Shown here: in pieces, positions 1 to 10,371 of the stretch | Position numbering within the stretch: the first letter of the stretch is position 1 | Layout of the letters: the number at the start of each line of letters is the position of its first letter | NCBI RefSeq assembly: GCF_026210795.1 | Contig: NC_089431.1 | Span: forward strand, 4,030,001-4,094,000 | DNA: 64,000 nucleotides | Source: Rhizophagus irregularis | Taxonomy: Eukaryota > Glomeromycota > Glomeromycetes > Glomerales > Glomeraceae | Direction: 5' to 3' | Made by a program: the position numbers and the translations under genes | The notes under the pieces: model-generated | What the model saw: only the letters and a program-made list of their open reading frames with translations | Database searches by the model: none | What the model was told of the DNA's origin: nothing

Positions 1-689
1 TTTTAAATACAATAATGAAAATTTTATTATGTAGGATGCTGGATTGAATAGATGAGAAATTCTATTTGCTTATTTAGGTGTGAAAAATAACATAAGGAAA
101 AATTTTTGATACCTAGATCCAATAATCGACACAGTAAAGTAGCTATTCCGGAAATAATTTTGTGATTAATGAGACTAATATTAAAGTTCATTAAAAGAAC
201 GAGTTGTCGCATAGGCACTAATAACTGTTTTTAACAAAGCAAAAAAACTGAATTATTGATTTAATTGCGCCATGAATTCATTTTCATTCAAAATCTTCCG
301 AGATGAACTTCTGAAGAAAACATTTACCGTATCTTATAATAAGATCTTCTGCAAGGAATAAATTTTAGATTTCTTCATAATAAAAATTCCTTATTTCTTA
401 AATTTTATTACAAGCGAATATATATTAGAAAGATTTCTTGAACGATGCAAGCGAATAAGTTTTTTTTTTTTGATATGAAATAATAATAGAAATAATAGAA
501 CAATCAATAAATAATAAGAAACATTGTAAAGCTAATTTTACGTCACAAATTATGAATGTATAAGAAATACTTTTAGACTCGTGAAAAAAATTAAAGAAAT
601 GAATGATATGAGCGATGGAATACTAATGAATTCCCAGAATTAAGGTCCAACTTAACGATGAAACTTTTATATTATTTCTAATATAAGAA
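1..689. other. AT-rich stretch without a recognisable gene
   Basis: No ORF longer than about 60 codons and no splice-bounded coding pattern is visible. I see only AT-rich sequence with short homopolymer runs. Confidence 0.5.
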
Positions 690-1740
690 ATAAAGAAAGA
701 CTATATTAACAGTCAAATGATTTTATTTACGTAAAAGTCATTAAGTTACAAATAAAAATAAATTTAATCAAATAGAGAAAAAAAAAACTTTTATGTATGA
801 TTATGCAGTTTGCATTTCTTGCATATTCGAATTTAAAGTTTGAAATTATGCAATTTTATATTTTTATTTTATGTCCAATACTTTTTATTCCGGGACAAAA
901 ATTTATGAAAAGTCACAACTTAAAAATTTTCAGTCGTTCGTGCAATTTGTTTTATTAAATATTTTTACAACCCTATAAAAAATTTTATCCGTTATTTCTG
1001 TAAAAACTTAAAAATGAGCCTTTCACGGATCCATTCACGGAAAATGTAAATAATTCGATAATTCTGCAATATAAGGTTATTAATTCCGGAAATATGAGCT
1101 TTTTACGGAAAAAGATGGAATATAAAAAACGGATCGACTTCTTTTACAAGGCAACAAATAGTATTACGTAATACAATATTATTATAAAAGTTTTTTCATT
1201 AGTCGATCACTTGACGTACTTCTCGATCTGATTTTTTTTGACTTGCTACATATTAACTTTCCAATAAATTATATTTCTAAGCTCATAGTATATCAATAAA
1301 TCAAAAAATTCTAAATTTTTTTTTAAGTAAATAAAAATTTATACGCACGTTATTTTACTTATTGATTTAGGTACAATTGCCAGATATGATTAAATTATGG
1401 ACTATTTTTTATTATTTATGATTAAAAGAATTTAATCAAAGTTCTATCTGTTTTCAAGTTGTTATGAAACACTCACTCCCTAAACTTTGTTCATTATTAA
1501 ATTTACAAATATCATGACGCGTCGGAATTATTATTTTACATTTTAAATGAATAATAAACGTATATTGTATTCTAAAGATGATGTTACTGCTGTAAATATT
1601 GCTGAAAACTGAGACTTTTACCATAAACATTGTAGAAATCAGCTCGAAGAAAAAATTGTAAAAAAATTTATTGCTTATTATTCTTTTTGCTATCAGATTA
1701 ATCCCACTCCAGCCTCACTTAGTACTTTAGATCATCTATC
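690..1740 (+). repeat. Dispersed repeat, single copy of the 29-33 kb inverted-repeat unit
   Basis: This stretch matches 31,745-32,590 in the same orientation and the complementary strand of roughly 29,640-30,620. Shared landmarks include the phrases around TTACGTAAAAGTCATTAAG and GCACGTTATTTTA, and the end of a broken reading frame containing NQLEEK and FIAYY. It is interrupted by a 181-bp MITE at 971-1151 that the other copies lack. Its identity is unknown; it may be an old transposon body or a duplicated gene fragment. Confidence 0.7.
971..1151. mobile_element. 181-bp MITE with CCCTATAAAA-type ends
   Basis: The element starts CCCTATAAAAAATTTTATCC and its other end, read on the minus strand, starts CCTTGTAAAA followed by GTCGATCCG. 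It is flanked on both sides by CAA, consistent with a 3-bp target-site duplication. An inverted relative lies at 56,851-57,026. It carries no coding capacity. Insertion is supported because the related repeat copy at 31.7-32.6 kb lacks it. Confidence 0.75.
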
Positions 1741-2339
1741 CTAAAACACAAAAAAGAGAAAACAACAGCACAGAAACTCCCAACAACAAGACGCTACTGA
1801 TTTTTACAACACCGACCTGATGTATCATCGTCATTCTTGAACGTTACAATATGGATTACTATGAACATTTAGTATATATTTTTTAATTATTACTTAAAAA
1901 ATTTTTAATAAACCATTTCTTCTTTACTTCTATTGTAGGAATGCTGGTTTTTGAAATTTAACAAAACTGGATGGTGAATTAATAAGTATGTAGCAGATAG
2001 TGTTTTTCGTATTACTTTACTTTTTTTTTGTTTATAGCTAGGAATGCCAGTTTCTTAAAATTTGATAAAAGTGGACTTTATGAACTGGTATATAGTGGCT
2101 TATTAGGGTTTAATTGGGATGTTAAAACCTCATTTTTTAACATTTATTTTCTCTCATTTTTATTTGTGAGGATATCAATCTCTTTGAATTTACAAATATA
2201 TACATCAAGTGAGATGCTGGGTACAAAATCAAATTAGGGTGACGTTTAGATGTTAAATGTAATCGTACTATGTTTAATGTAATATATTGTAAAAGGTTTA
2301 TAATATATATTTATATGTTGACATACATGTTATAATGCA
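1741..2339 (+). other. Decayed sequence with a short internal duplication
   Basis: Two related segments (about 1936-1972 and 2040-2080) share the pattern TAG-GAATGC followed by AAATTT, AAAA and TGG. They resemble a duplicated exon preceded by an AG acceptor. The only ORF (2028-2237, 69 aa, beginning within this pattern) is too short and isolated to call a gene. Confidence 0.3.
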
Positions 2340-2354
2340 AATTAACACCCAAGT
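2340..2354. repeat. LINE target-site duplication, 3' side
   Basis: The 15-mer AATTAACACCCAAGT lies next to the A-rich 3' tail of the minus-strand LINE and recurs at 10,345-10,359 beyond its 5' end. Confidence 0.85.
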
Positions 2355-2657
2355 TTTTATTTTTATTTTTATTTAACAGTAATAGTTAGCGGATACAATT
2401 TTTATAAACATATCAAAAATGAAAAAGTAAAATAAAAAAATGAACTAAACTATCAGAAGAATCTACTTCGACGGTGGGGCAATTAAACATGAAACTATTA
2501 AAGATATAACCAACTACACCTAAAAACCATTTCTTTAATTAACCCACTACCTCCCATACACTAGCCGAAACTTGGTAAGTTGAAGCCCGCCCTGCAGAAG
2601 AAAGTAAAATTGACCCTATAAAATTATATAAATCAACTACTAAAATCTACGATGGCG

Positions 2658-5600
2658 CTACGAAGTAAGATTAGTATAAAATTCTATTATATTTTTGCCA
2701 AAATAAATGTAATTTCTAACACTATCTAAAGAATCATAATGAATAATATTATTATTACTATTATTATTATTAGGTAATGAACGAACGCTTTTAAACTCTA
2801 ATTTTTTCTTTTTAGTCAACCCTAAAGAACGTTCAAATTCCTTCAAATGCGAACACCTTGGAATCCAAACCTCTTCAAATATCTCATTAAAAATAAACTG
2901 CCTCATTTGAATTAAAACATCAGCAACGTTTTTCTTTGTAGTCCAAGAACTCAACAAATCTGAAAGAGACATAGGTATAAATCCTTTAATAAGATCGATG
3001 AAAGTAAATACGTTAGGATCATAAGATATATCCCATATATCAAGCGCCATAAGAGCATTAAAATCGTGTATATTATCGTTATATTCCAAAATCCAGGTCA
3101 AGAGATGATTAATAGTCTTATCTCTAATGTTGTGAATAATATCATAATGACCACTACACGTCCAGACATGATTAAAAGTTTCGTCTTGTAGTCCACATAT
3201 AGGGCACATCCAACCATCATATAAGTCAAGCAATGATTTCTTCATCTGTTCAATTGTAGGAATTTCTTCAATTAACAAGTGAACTTTTTGAGCTTTCGTT
3301 TTAGAAGAAGAAACAGAAGTTTCATTGTTATTTATATCACAATTTAAACAACTAAATGTGGATGTCCAGTCAACTTCTAACGTGCGATATTTAGAATTTC
3401 TGTTTAAATTAATAAATTTTTCCAATCCTTTGTAGTTGCATATATTTTTCAAAAATGAACGCAGTTTATTTTCAATAATAATCCCATTCCAACAAGGAAG
3501 AACTTTCATCATACAAGCATCCCGTTGAAAAACTATATAGCGATCCTGATCAGTATGTGCAATTTTCGCCAAATTATCTACATAATTATTACCCATATCA
3601 TCACCATGAGCAACAACTTTAAACATTTCCACATGCAAGTTCAATGTTAATATAATTCTACATAAAATAGCCCATAAGAAATTATTATTAGCCTTAAAGT
3701 ATTCTCGTGAAGTTTGAGAAAATCTTGAGTTCTTTAATTTTTCAAATTGTGTAATTACGTTAAGCGAATCTGTATTAATTCTAACTTTGCTATTTTTTGG
3801 AACAACGCTTAATGCTAAAAGGACTGCTAATAATTCTCCTCTATATGCAGAAGGCCATTTATCAATAGTAGAATAAAATTCTACATGAGGTATATCAAAT
3901 AAATCACTAATCTGAGCGAAAGCGCAACTAATACTACATTGTTCAGTACCTAATTCTATTAATGATCCATCGGTGTAAAACTCAAAAATATAATAATTGT
4001 TGTTGTCAAAAGGAGCTAATGTGCGTTGTATAGTTAACAAATCATTTCTTGAAGTTGAAGAATCTAATAAATCCAAAATTATATTATCTTGCACTTGTGA
4101 TAAAATCACGTGATTTTGCGTTAACGCTTGATGTATAATATCATACTTCTTTTTTGCAAAATCAAAAATGTCAAAAATATTAAATTCTATTAAGTTTGTA
4201 AGTTGACTAGGTGCAAATTGAGAATCTGTTAATAATGGTACTAAACATTCCCAGTCAGCAGAAAACGTACAAGGTGATCGTAATGATAATGATGCATTAG
4301 CAGCACATCCATATTCCATACATTGATATATATAAGTATGTGTATTGGTACATCTAGACATATCAATATGAAAATGTTTAATAACAGGTCGTTGTGTATC
4401 ATCTATTCCTTGAATTTTACCAATAACTACGGAGTTAAATTGTGAATTATAAACGGCTATTAAAGATCTATTTTTTTTAGCAATATCATATGATCGAGCC
4501 TCTTCCACATTGTCAACACGAGCGCCAAATAATTGTGTTATATTAAGAGTCAGATGAACACCATCTGAAGTAATTAAGTTTCTAATATCTGAATACCATT
4601 TAGTTTCTTTCCGTTGTGAAAAAACAGGAATATAAGCCTTAATAAGTATTTCTTTCCATAACAATAAACGAGATTTATCACCTGAAATAATTTGATCTAA
4701 AAATAAGATATTCTTTTCACGAAGTCTCTTCCTATGTTTAGAATAATATGCATTATCTACTACGTCTTCCAAAGGAATTTTACCTCCTTTAATTGATGGA
4801 AAAGTATTATCATCTAAATTTTCTAACGAAATATTATTATCATAGCATAATAAAAGCATATTAAGAATATAATTATTTTTTCGTGTATGCGGAACACGAT
4901 TATAAGGAAGTTTTTCTATCAATGGGCGTGATGTCCATAATTGATCCTGTAAGGATTTTAAACGAATTTCAGTAACTTTTCCTAATAGACCATTATCATT
5001 AAGTTGAATACAAAAATCAGTAATTTTGGCTTGAAGTTGATTGTCGTAAAAATCTCTATATCCATATATATAAGGATTATCAAGTATAGCGTTAGGCGCT
5101 GAACGAGCGAATTTTAATTTGTTTTTAAACATCCTTCTAAAAGGAATAATTAAAGATTCTGTTTGTGTTTTCGATAAAGCCATAACTTGTGACCAGTATT
5201 CAACTCGAGGAACGATAATTCTATTAAATATATATAAAATATGTTTATCAGTAATCTTCTTTTTATACATAAGATTAACTAAATGGTCTATTTCATTCTT
5301 GATTTTGAACATTAGATAATTTCCATCATGTTCAATATTAAAATACACTCCCAGGATACGCATAGGTTCGTGTGGATGTTTGGCTTTAATATTAATTTCT
5401 TCACGACCAAACTTGATTGAAATTTTGTCATTGTAATTATGAGAATATTTACGCTTCTCAGTTGTAGTCCTCATCATAAGCTCAGACTTTTCTTTGTTGA
5501 TTTGAATATCATTAAGACGATAAAATGTATCAGCAATATATAACATCTTTTCCAATTTCGATTTTTCATCAGTAATCCATTGAGTATCATCCATATACGC

Positions 5601-8111
5601 CATAATGGAAACATTTTGTTGATTGAGTACACCTTCTTCTTGAACAACTGATTTTGATATACAAGAAATATTATATCCCAATTGTTGTTTATCAATTTCT
5701 GCTAAAAGAGGATCGTAATAAATACACCAAAGTAACGGTGAAATAACTTCTCCTTGATCGATTCCTGTAAGAACATCATAAGGTGCAGTTTTTCCATAAG
5801 CAGTGATTACTTGATTTTTTCTATCTTTAAAAAGTTCTAAAATGAGAGACGAAAAATCGTTAGGAATTTTAATTCTATCCATCGCTTTTTTGAGTTGGAA
5901 GATGTTCACACGATCATAAGCCTTTCCCATATCCTGAGAGAGTATCCATAATTCATTATTATTATCGATTGAATCTTGAATAACTTCGTTCATAATCCTT
6001 ATCGGTTCAAATGTTGATTGTTTAGGCAAACCAGCGAATTGATTTGCCTTTAATACATTATTATCTTTCAAAATGATTGCTAAACGACGATTTAGCAAGG
6101 AAATAAGTGCTTTTCGAGTGGTTTCTAAAAGAGTAATAGGGCGAGAGTTTGATAATTCACAATTAAAGGGTTTAGGTTTAGCAATAGGAAAGACCGTCGC
6201 ATCTTTCCATTGTTTTGGTAAATATCCTAATTCTATAATTTTACAAATTAAATAATATAAAATATGATTACAATCATCACTTAGATGTTTCAACATTTCA
6301 TTTGACACGCCTGAAGGTCCTGTCGCTTTTCCATTAGATAGTTGTCGAATAATATCTAACCATTCATCATAAGATGGAGCGTCCATAATACTAGAATATA
6401 TATTTTCGTTAATATGAGGCTGTGGTTTATATTGTTCTTTCCATCTGCCTTGTATTGGTTTCTTTCTATTAACAGAGCCCGCCACTGTTTGAAAATGACG
6501 ATTTGTTTCTTCCAACACCTGATTCTCATCTGTAATTAAAACTTCATTACCATTATGATCTTTCTTATAAATTTTTTCAATTGAAATAGAAACCATTTCT
6601 TTTTCTGTAATAGATTGAATCATTCTCCCTTGATCATCTTTATAATTATCACATCGCTTTTTGATGTTAGAGATAATTTGTTCTTGTTCCATAATGTTAA
6701 GTTCAAGTTTAAAAACAATTCTCAATTGTTTTCTAATTTCATTAAGTTCTTCAAGATAACTATGGAACTGATCATTATTTAAAAAATTAAAATTATTGTC
6801 AGAAGTAACTAACTCATACTTGTCTTTTAACTTAATTATCGCGTTTTGATAATTAATCCATTTGTCGATCATTTCCTGATTTGGATGGTTTCTTAATCCT
6901 GTGATACATGAGCGGATTTCTTGAATACGGTTAATGATATATCTTAAATCAAAGTAAACTGACAACTTTTTCTCAGGAGCACATTTGATTTTCTGTTTTA
7001 TAACTTTTTTGTTTTTTATATTTTCATTAGCAGATTTCATGATAAGTTGTCTAAGAGAATCCCACACATGATCAACATGTTTTCTTTTTGTGATCGAACG
7101 ATCCTTGAGTTTGATTCTTTCGATTTCATGATCCAAACCAGCACGGAAATTATCCCATGTAAATTCATCATCTTCCTGATCCATTTCATCATATAAAAAC
7201 ACAGTACGAGTTATTTTCTTTTTACTTTTGTTAATCTTAGGTAATGTTTTTCCTATAAATAATTGTGTATCAAGCGATAAAGTGACAGTATTATGATCAG
7301 TTGTAAAATGATCATTTTCTATTACAGTACTATTCAAACTTTGGCCAAGTATTGGTAATGAAGCCCAAATATAATCTATTCTTGATTTTTCGTTAGAATC
7401 ATTAGGCGGAATATAAGTATATATATTTTCATCATCTTCGTTAAATATCGGAATTGTATCTAAAAGGTGTCTGTTTTCTAGCATTTTGAACAATTTGAAA
7501 TACCATCTATTATTAACAAATGACATCAAGTATTTTCTATAATTAATGTTGAAATCACCCATAATGATTATTTCCATATTTTTATTTTTCGCATCATCGA
7601 TAACATTTTCGATATATTGATATAGTTCCTCAATTTGTGTTCTTTCTTTTTTGTTAGCGTTAATGTACACCTGAATTAACCTAACATTTTTCTTTTGACT
7701 AAAATTTAAGTCTAAATATAAAACGCGGCCTTTATGACCAACCGCTTTATGAACAAATATATCATATTTATCGCTAACGATAATTCCTACGCCTTGACCT
7801 TTACCCCCTTGTTGTGAATAATCAAAATAACCATGGAAACCAAATTGTTGTTGCCAAATTTTTGATTGTCTATAAGAAAGATTAGTCTCGGCTAATCCAT
7901 ATATGTCAATATCATTGTTTTTCATCACGTCTAACGTGAAAATTAATTTATCTTTACTAAGGGTACGAATATTCGTAGTAGCTATTTTCGTTATTGAAGA
8001 ATGTTTTAAAGATTCTTTTGTAATAATTGGATTGTTATTTTCTATTTGGGGGAAATTTTTATGTTGTTGAATGTTCGAACTAGAAGAAGAAATTATATTA
8101 TTGTTCATCAT
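2658..8111 (-). CDS. LINE ORF2: endonuclease, reverse transcriptase and RNase H
   Basis: The 1817-residue polyprotein nicks target DNA and copies the element RNA. The N-terminal apurinic/apyrimidinic-type endonuclease shows TTNIRTL (about 45), LAETN (about 77), MGDFN (about 185), SRIDYIW (about 245) and TDHNTV. The reverse transcriptase shows SRPITLLE, SQDMGKAYDRV (first catalytic Asp), GEVISPLLW and AYMDD (about 839). The RNase H shows FYTDGSL (about 1378), YRGELLAV, NTDSLNV and a late His-Asp stretch. A zinc motif C-x2-C-x8-H-x3-C begins near residue 1634. The ATG lies 8 nt past the ORF1b stop in a different frame, and a second ATG follows at once, so reinitiation after termination is plausible. 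All recognisable catalytic motifs are present, so the protein looks functional. Confidence 0.95.
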   Translation of the reverse strand: MMNNNIISSSSSNIQQHKNFPQIENNNPIITKESLKHSSITKIATTNIRTLSKDKLIFTLDVMKNNDIDIYGLAETNLSYRQSKIWQQQFGFHGYFDYSQQGGKGQGVGIIVSDKYDIFVHKAVGHKGRVLYLDLNFSQKKNVRLIQVYINANKKERTQIEELYQYIENVIDDAKNKNMEIIIMGDFNINYRKYLMSFVNNRWYFKLFKMLENRHLLDTIPIFNEDDENIYTYIPPNDSNEKSRIDYIWASLPILGQSLNSTVIENDHFTTDHNTVTLSLDTQLFIGKTLPKINKSKKKITRTVFLYDEMDQEDDEFTWDNFRAGLDHEIERIKLKDRSITKRKHVDHVWDSLRQLIMKSANENIKNKKVIKQKIKCAPEKKLSVYFDLRYIINRIQEIRSCITGLRNHPNQEMIDKWINYQNAIIKLKDKYELVTSDNNFNFLNNDQFHSYLEELNEIRKQLRIVFKLELNIMEQEQIISNIKKRCDNYKDDQGRMIQSITEKEMVSISIEKIYKKDHNGNEVLITDENQVLEETNRHFQTVAGSVNRKKPIQGRWKEQYKPQPHINENIYSSIMDAPSYDEWLDIIRQLSNGKATGPSGVSNEMLKHLSDDCNHILYYLICKIIELGYLPKQWKDATVFPIAKPKPFNCELSNSRPITLLETTRKALISLLNRRLAIILKDNNVLKANQFAGLPKQSTFEPIRIMNEVIQDSIDNNNELWILSQDMGKAYDRVNIFQLKKAMDRIKIPNDFSSLILELFKDRKNQVITAYGKTAPYDVLTGIDQGEVISPLLWCIYYDPLLAEIDKQQLGYNISCISKSVVQEEGVLNQQNVSIMAYMDDTQWITDEKSKLEKMLYIADTFYRLNDIQINKEKSELMMRTTTEKRKYSHNYNDKISIKFGREEINIKAKHPHEPMRILGVYFNIEHDGNYLMFKIKNEIDHLVNLMYKKKITDKHILYIFNRIIVPRVEYWSQVMALSKTQTESLIIPFRRMFKNKLKFARSAPNAILDNPYIYGYRDFYDNQLQAKITDFCIQLNDNGLLGKVTEIRLKSLQDQLWTSRPLIEKLPYNRVPHTRKNNYILNMLLLCYDNNISLENLDDNTFPSIKGGKIPLEDVVDNAYYSKHRKRLREKNILFLDQIISGDKSRLLLWKEILIKAYIPVFSQRKETKWYSDIRNLITSDGVHLTLNITQLFGARVDNVEEARSYDIAKKNRSLIAVYNSQFNSVVIGKIQGIDDTQRPVIKHFHIDMSRCTNTHTYIYQCMEYGCAANASLSLRSPCTFSADWECLVPLLTDSQFAPSQLTNLIEFNIFDIFDFAKKKYDIIHQALTQNHVILSQVQDNIILDLLDSSTSRNDLLTIQRTLAPFDNNNYYIFEFYTDGSLIELGTEQCSISCAFAQISDLFDIPHVEFYSTIDKWPSAYRGELLAVLLALSVVPKNSKVRINTDSLNVITQFEKLKNSRFSQTSREYFKANNNFLWAILCRIILTLNLHVEMFKVVAHGDDMGNNYVDNLAKIAHTDQDRYIVFQRDACMMKVLPCWNGIIIENKLRSFLKNICNYKGLEKFINLNRNSKYRTLEVDWTSTFSCLNCDINNNETSVSSSKTKAQKVHLLIEEIPTIEQMKKSLLDLYDGWMCPICGLQDETFNHVWTCSGHYDIIHNIRDKTINHLLTWILEYNDNIHDFNALMALDIWDISYDPNVFTFIDLIKGFIPMSLSDLLSSWTTKKNVADVLIQMRQFIFNEIFEEVWIPRCSHLKEFERSLGLTKKKKLEFKSVRSLPNNNNSNNNIIHYDSLDSVRNYIYFGKNIIEFYTNLTS

Positions 8112-8119
8112 AAAAATAA

Positions 8120-9538
8120 TTATACGGCAGAATCGTCAAAAACTTCATCATTATCCCCCAATAATGATGAAGCTGAAGGGCCACCAGCTAACATGTTGTA
8201 AAGAGATGAAAGTAAGGATTTAGTTTCCTGGTGATTTTGTTGTATTTGCTTCTGTTGAGCAACAATATTTTGAATGTTTTGATCGGATTTTTGGAATTGT
8301 TGTGATTGAATATTGGACTTATTCGCAAGTTCATCTTCATCTTCACTCGATTCAGAATCACTTTTACAGCGTCTTTTCGCTTTAACTTCTGTATTATTAT
8401 CAGATTGTTGATTTTTCTTTTTCTTACTAATTGGAACTGGATGCGCTTTATCACATTTAAGCGCTTGTTGAGCTGTAACAACTTCACCAATTTGCTTGCC
8501 AGTATCGCTAATAAGCGACTCCATATTGAGCAATTTATCTTCAACCTTCCTTATAGTATTAATAATTTGTTCCTTGAATTTTAAAAACATCGGATGGTTA
8601 TTAAAGTCATCACTATCGTCATCATTATTATCATGATTACTGCGAGGTCTTCCTTGATCACGTGATCCAGAGGGAATATTATTATTAGATTTAGAATTAT
8701 TTCTGGGCTTTTGTTTAGATTTAGCCGCATCTGCATACGACTTTTTTAGATTTTTCCAATTATCAGCGCCACTAACAAACCGTTTAGAATGAGATTTGTT
8801 AATATCTTTGTTAGTACAGTCTTTGGCCATATGAGTGGGATTACCGCAAATATTACAAATGCGATCTTCCTCTTTACTCCAGTATAATTGTCGAGTACCA
8901 GCGTTGCCCTTTTTGAATTCAATATTCATTTGTCTGGCTGCCACCAAATCATCTCGCGAAGAAAAATGAATGTAAGCATAGCGACATCTTTGATATTTAC
9001 CACGAATCATAACAGCTGGGATAAAACAAGTTTTCCCTTTACATTGTGTCATAACTTCCTTGAGATCATAACCACTAGTTTGATAATGTAACCCAGATAA
9101 TCTTAACGAGAATTGTTTCCTTTTCTCGCGTTCCTCTTTGCTCAATAACAATGGTAAAACTCTAACTATGTCTTTGTTAATATGATAACTCCATTGCTCT
9201 TTAAAGTAATCAATAGAAGTAGCATCCTTATACGTAATAAAAGCAACTTGGTAAAGACCAGCACCTCTCGTATAAATCTTCTCAATTTCGCCAAGATCTT
9301 CAAAGGATTCACGAATTTCGCGTACCTGTCTAAACGCAGGAATATCAATCACTTGAATTGTACGATTATTGGAATTTTGTGACGTATCACTATCCTTGTC
9401 ATTTGTAGTAGCCACCTTTTCAGGCTTTAATGGGGTAGGTTGAAGTTTCACATTAAACACTTCACCCGAATCACCTTCTTTTTGCTCCTGAATAACAAGT
9501 TCTATTTTAAGAAATTGGTCAAATTTTTCTTTGTCCAA
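8120..9538 (-). CDS. LINE ORF1b: zinc-knuckle RNA-binding protein
   Basis: The frame gives about 472 residues. It holds RRM-like segments (about 60-220, including IQVIDIPAF and VAFITYKDA), then one CCHC zinc knuckle C-x2-C-x4-H-x4-C (CNICGNPTHMAKDC, about residue 227), a basic Ser/Asn/Gln-rich region and an acidic tail (SESSEDEDE). This fits a LINE nucleoprotein that packages element RNA. The listed start codon is TTG. The frame is open upstream to about 9589 and has no ATG before residue 166. It overlaps ORF1a in the -1 frame, so it is more likely translated as an ORF1a-1b fusion by frameshifting at 9520-9526 than from its own start. Confidence 0.85.
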   Translation of the reverse strand: MDKEKFDQFLKIELVIQEQKEGDSGEVFNVKLQPTPLKPEKVATTNDKDSDTSQNSNNRTIQVIDIPAFRQVREIRESFEDLGEIEKIYTRGAGLYQVAFITYKDATSIDYFKEQWSYHINKDIVRVLPLLLSKEEREKRKQFSLRLSGLHYQTSGYDLKEVMTQCKGKTCFIPAVMIRGKYQRCRYAYIHFSSRDDLVAARQMNIEFKKGNAGTRQLYWSKEEDRICNICGNPTHMAKDCTNKDINKSHSKRFVSGADNWKNLKKSYADAAKSKQKPRNNSKSNNNIPSGSRDQGRPRSNHDNNDDDSDDFNNHPMFLKFKEQIINTIRKVEDKLLNMESLISDTGKQIGEVVTAQQALKCDKAHPVPISKKKKNQQSDNNTEVKAKRRCKSDSESSEDEDELANKSNIQSQQFQKSDQNIQNIVAQQKQIQQNHQETKSLLSSLYNMLAGGPSASSLLGDNDEVFDDSAV

Positions 9539-10269
9539 AAAGGATACCTTCGCCCTTGCTTTCCCAACGGGGTAACTGGAAGTTGTTTGTTATACTGGAT
9601 ATTATAGGTTTGTAGCGCCTTTTTAATTTTGGTAGTTTTTAGACTTTTTCCTCCAATAAGCTCACCATATGGAACAAGTGCAATGTATTCTTTTATTTTT
9701 TCTATAGTAATGATCGACGGGTCTTTGTTAGAATTACTAGGATCAACATCCATGGGCTGGGACCCTTGATCGGCTTGCAGATTAATCTTATCCTGATTAG
9801 GCAAAACAACAGATTGTTGTTGATCCTTATGAGGAGTTGAAATAATTTCTTTGTTAAGAGTTGGAACCTTATTGGTTCCATTCACGTTGTTTACAATATT
9901 CTGCGGAGGTAAGGGAGGGTCACGTGACAGTTCTTTCGTGACCACCTTGGACTTTTCAGTAGCTTTCCCTTTGTCGTTAGCAGAAGAAGATTTGGAGTTT
10001 GGACCATAAGTATCCTGAACAATTTCTTTTTCCATGTCCATAGCACGTTCAGCTTCCATGGTTTCTGTCAGTTTTTTGTCAGAAGTTGGCTGCGGCTTTT
10101 TCCGATAGGTATTCCAAATACTCTCATGATGAGAAGCAGTTTCCTTCGGTGCACTGAAGGTGAACTGGTTTTCAGGACTAGTCGGCCTACTTCCACCTGC
10201 TTGGGAATTGCGGCTTGAGCTACGTGTTTGTCTACCACCTCTACCACCTCGTTTAGCGTTTCCAGACAT
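9502..10269 (-). CDS. LINE ORF1a: basic RGG-rich N-terminal ORF
   Basis: 255 residues from an ATG about 75 bp inside the 5' end. The N-terminus is Arg/Gly-rich (KRGGRGGRQTRSSSR), suggesting RNA binding. A long Ser/Pro/Asn/Lys-rich disordered region follows, then a short folded-looking end (about 195-255) with IKEYIALVPYGEL and TPLGKQGRRYPFW. I do not recognise a named domain. The stop lies inside ORF1b, and the overlap contains A-AAT-TTG in the correct register for -1 slippage. The product would then be either this protein alone or an ORF1a-1b fusion of roughly 720 residues. Confidence 0.8.
   Translation of the reverse strand: MSGNAKRGGRGGRQTRSSSRNSQAGGSRPTSPENQFTFSAPKETASHHESIWNTYRKKPQPTSDKKLTETMEAERAMDMEKEIVQDTYGPNSKSSSANDKGKATEKSKVVTKELSRDPPLPPQNIVNNVNGTNKVPTLNKEIISTPHKDQQQSVVLPNQDKINLQADQGSQPMDVDPSNSNKDPSIITIEKIKEYIALVPYGELIGGKSLKTTKIKKALQTYNIQYNKQLPVTPLGKQGRRYPFWTKKNLTNFLK
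9520..9526 (-). promoter_or_regulatory. Candidate -1 ribosomal frameshift site
   Basis: In ORF1a register the codons read AAA AAT TTG ACC. The heptamer A AAT TTG fits the X XXY YYZ rule. After slipping back one base the reading becomes AAA TTT GAC, which is the ORF1b frame. ORF1b lacks a nearby ATG. A downstream stimulatory structure could not be assessed by eye. Confidence 0.65.
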
Positions 10270-10344
10270 TTTCTATAAATTGTTAGATATTTACTGCGGA
10301 TTTTAAGCGATTTTAACAATTTGTAAGAAAGAGTTTTTTTTCTT

Positions 10345-10371
10345 AATTAACACCCAAGTTAACACCCAAGT
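10345..10371. repeat. LINE target-site duplication, 5' side, with a tandem copy
   Basis: AATTAACACCCAAGT (10,345-10,359) matches 2340-2354 and is followed at once by a second TAACACCCAAGT (10,360-10,371). The extra copy means the exact edge of the element is uncertain by about 12 bp. Confidence 0.8.

Larger units (their letters stand above)
2355..10344 (-). mobile_element. Whole-looking non-LTR retrotransposon (LINE), three ORFs
   Basis: The element is about 8 kb and reads on the minus strand. The order is: short 5' leader, ORF1a (9502-10269), ORF1b (8120-9538), ORF2 (2658-8111), a 3' UTR of about 280 bp and a TAAAAA-repeat tail (2355-2375). Both sides carry the same 15-bp flank, expected from target-primed reverse transcription. 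There are no LTRs. ORF2 has endonuclease, reverse transcriptase, RNase H and a C-terminal zinc motif, an order known from Tad1/I-type LINEs. Open frames, a clear tail and matching duplications suggest a recent insertion. The clade is inferred from domain order only. Confidence 0.92.
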
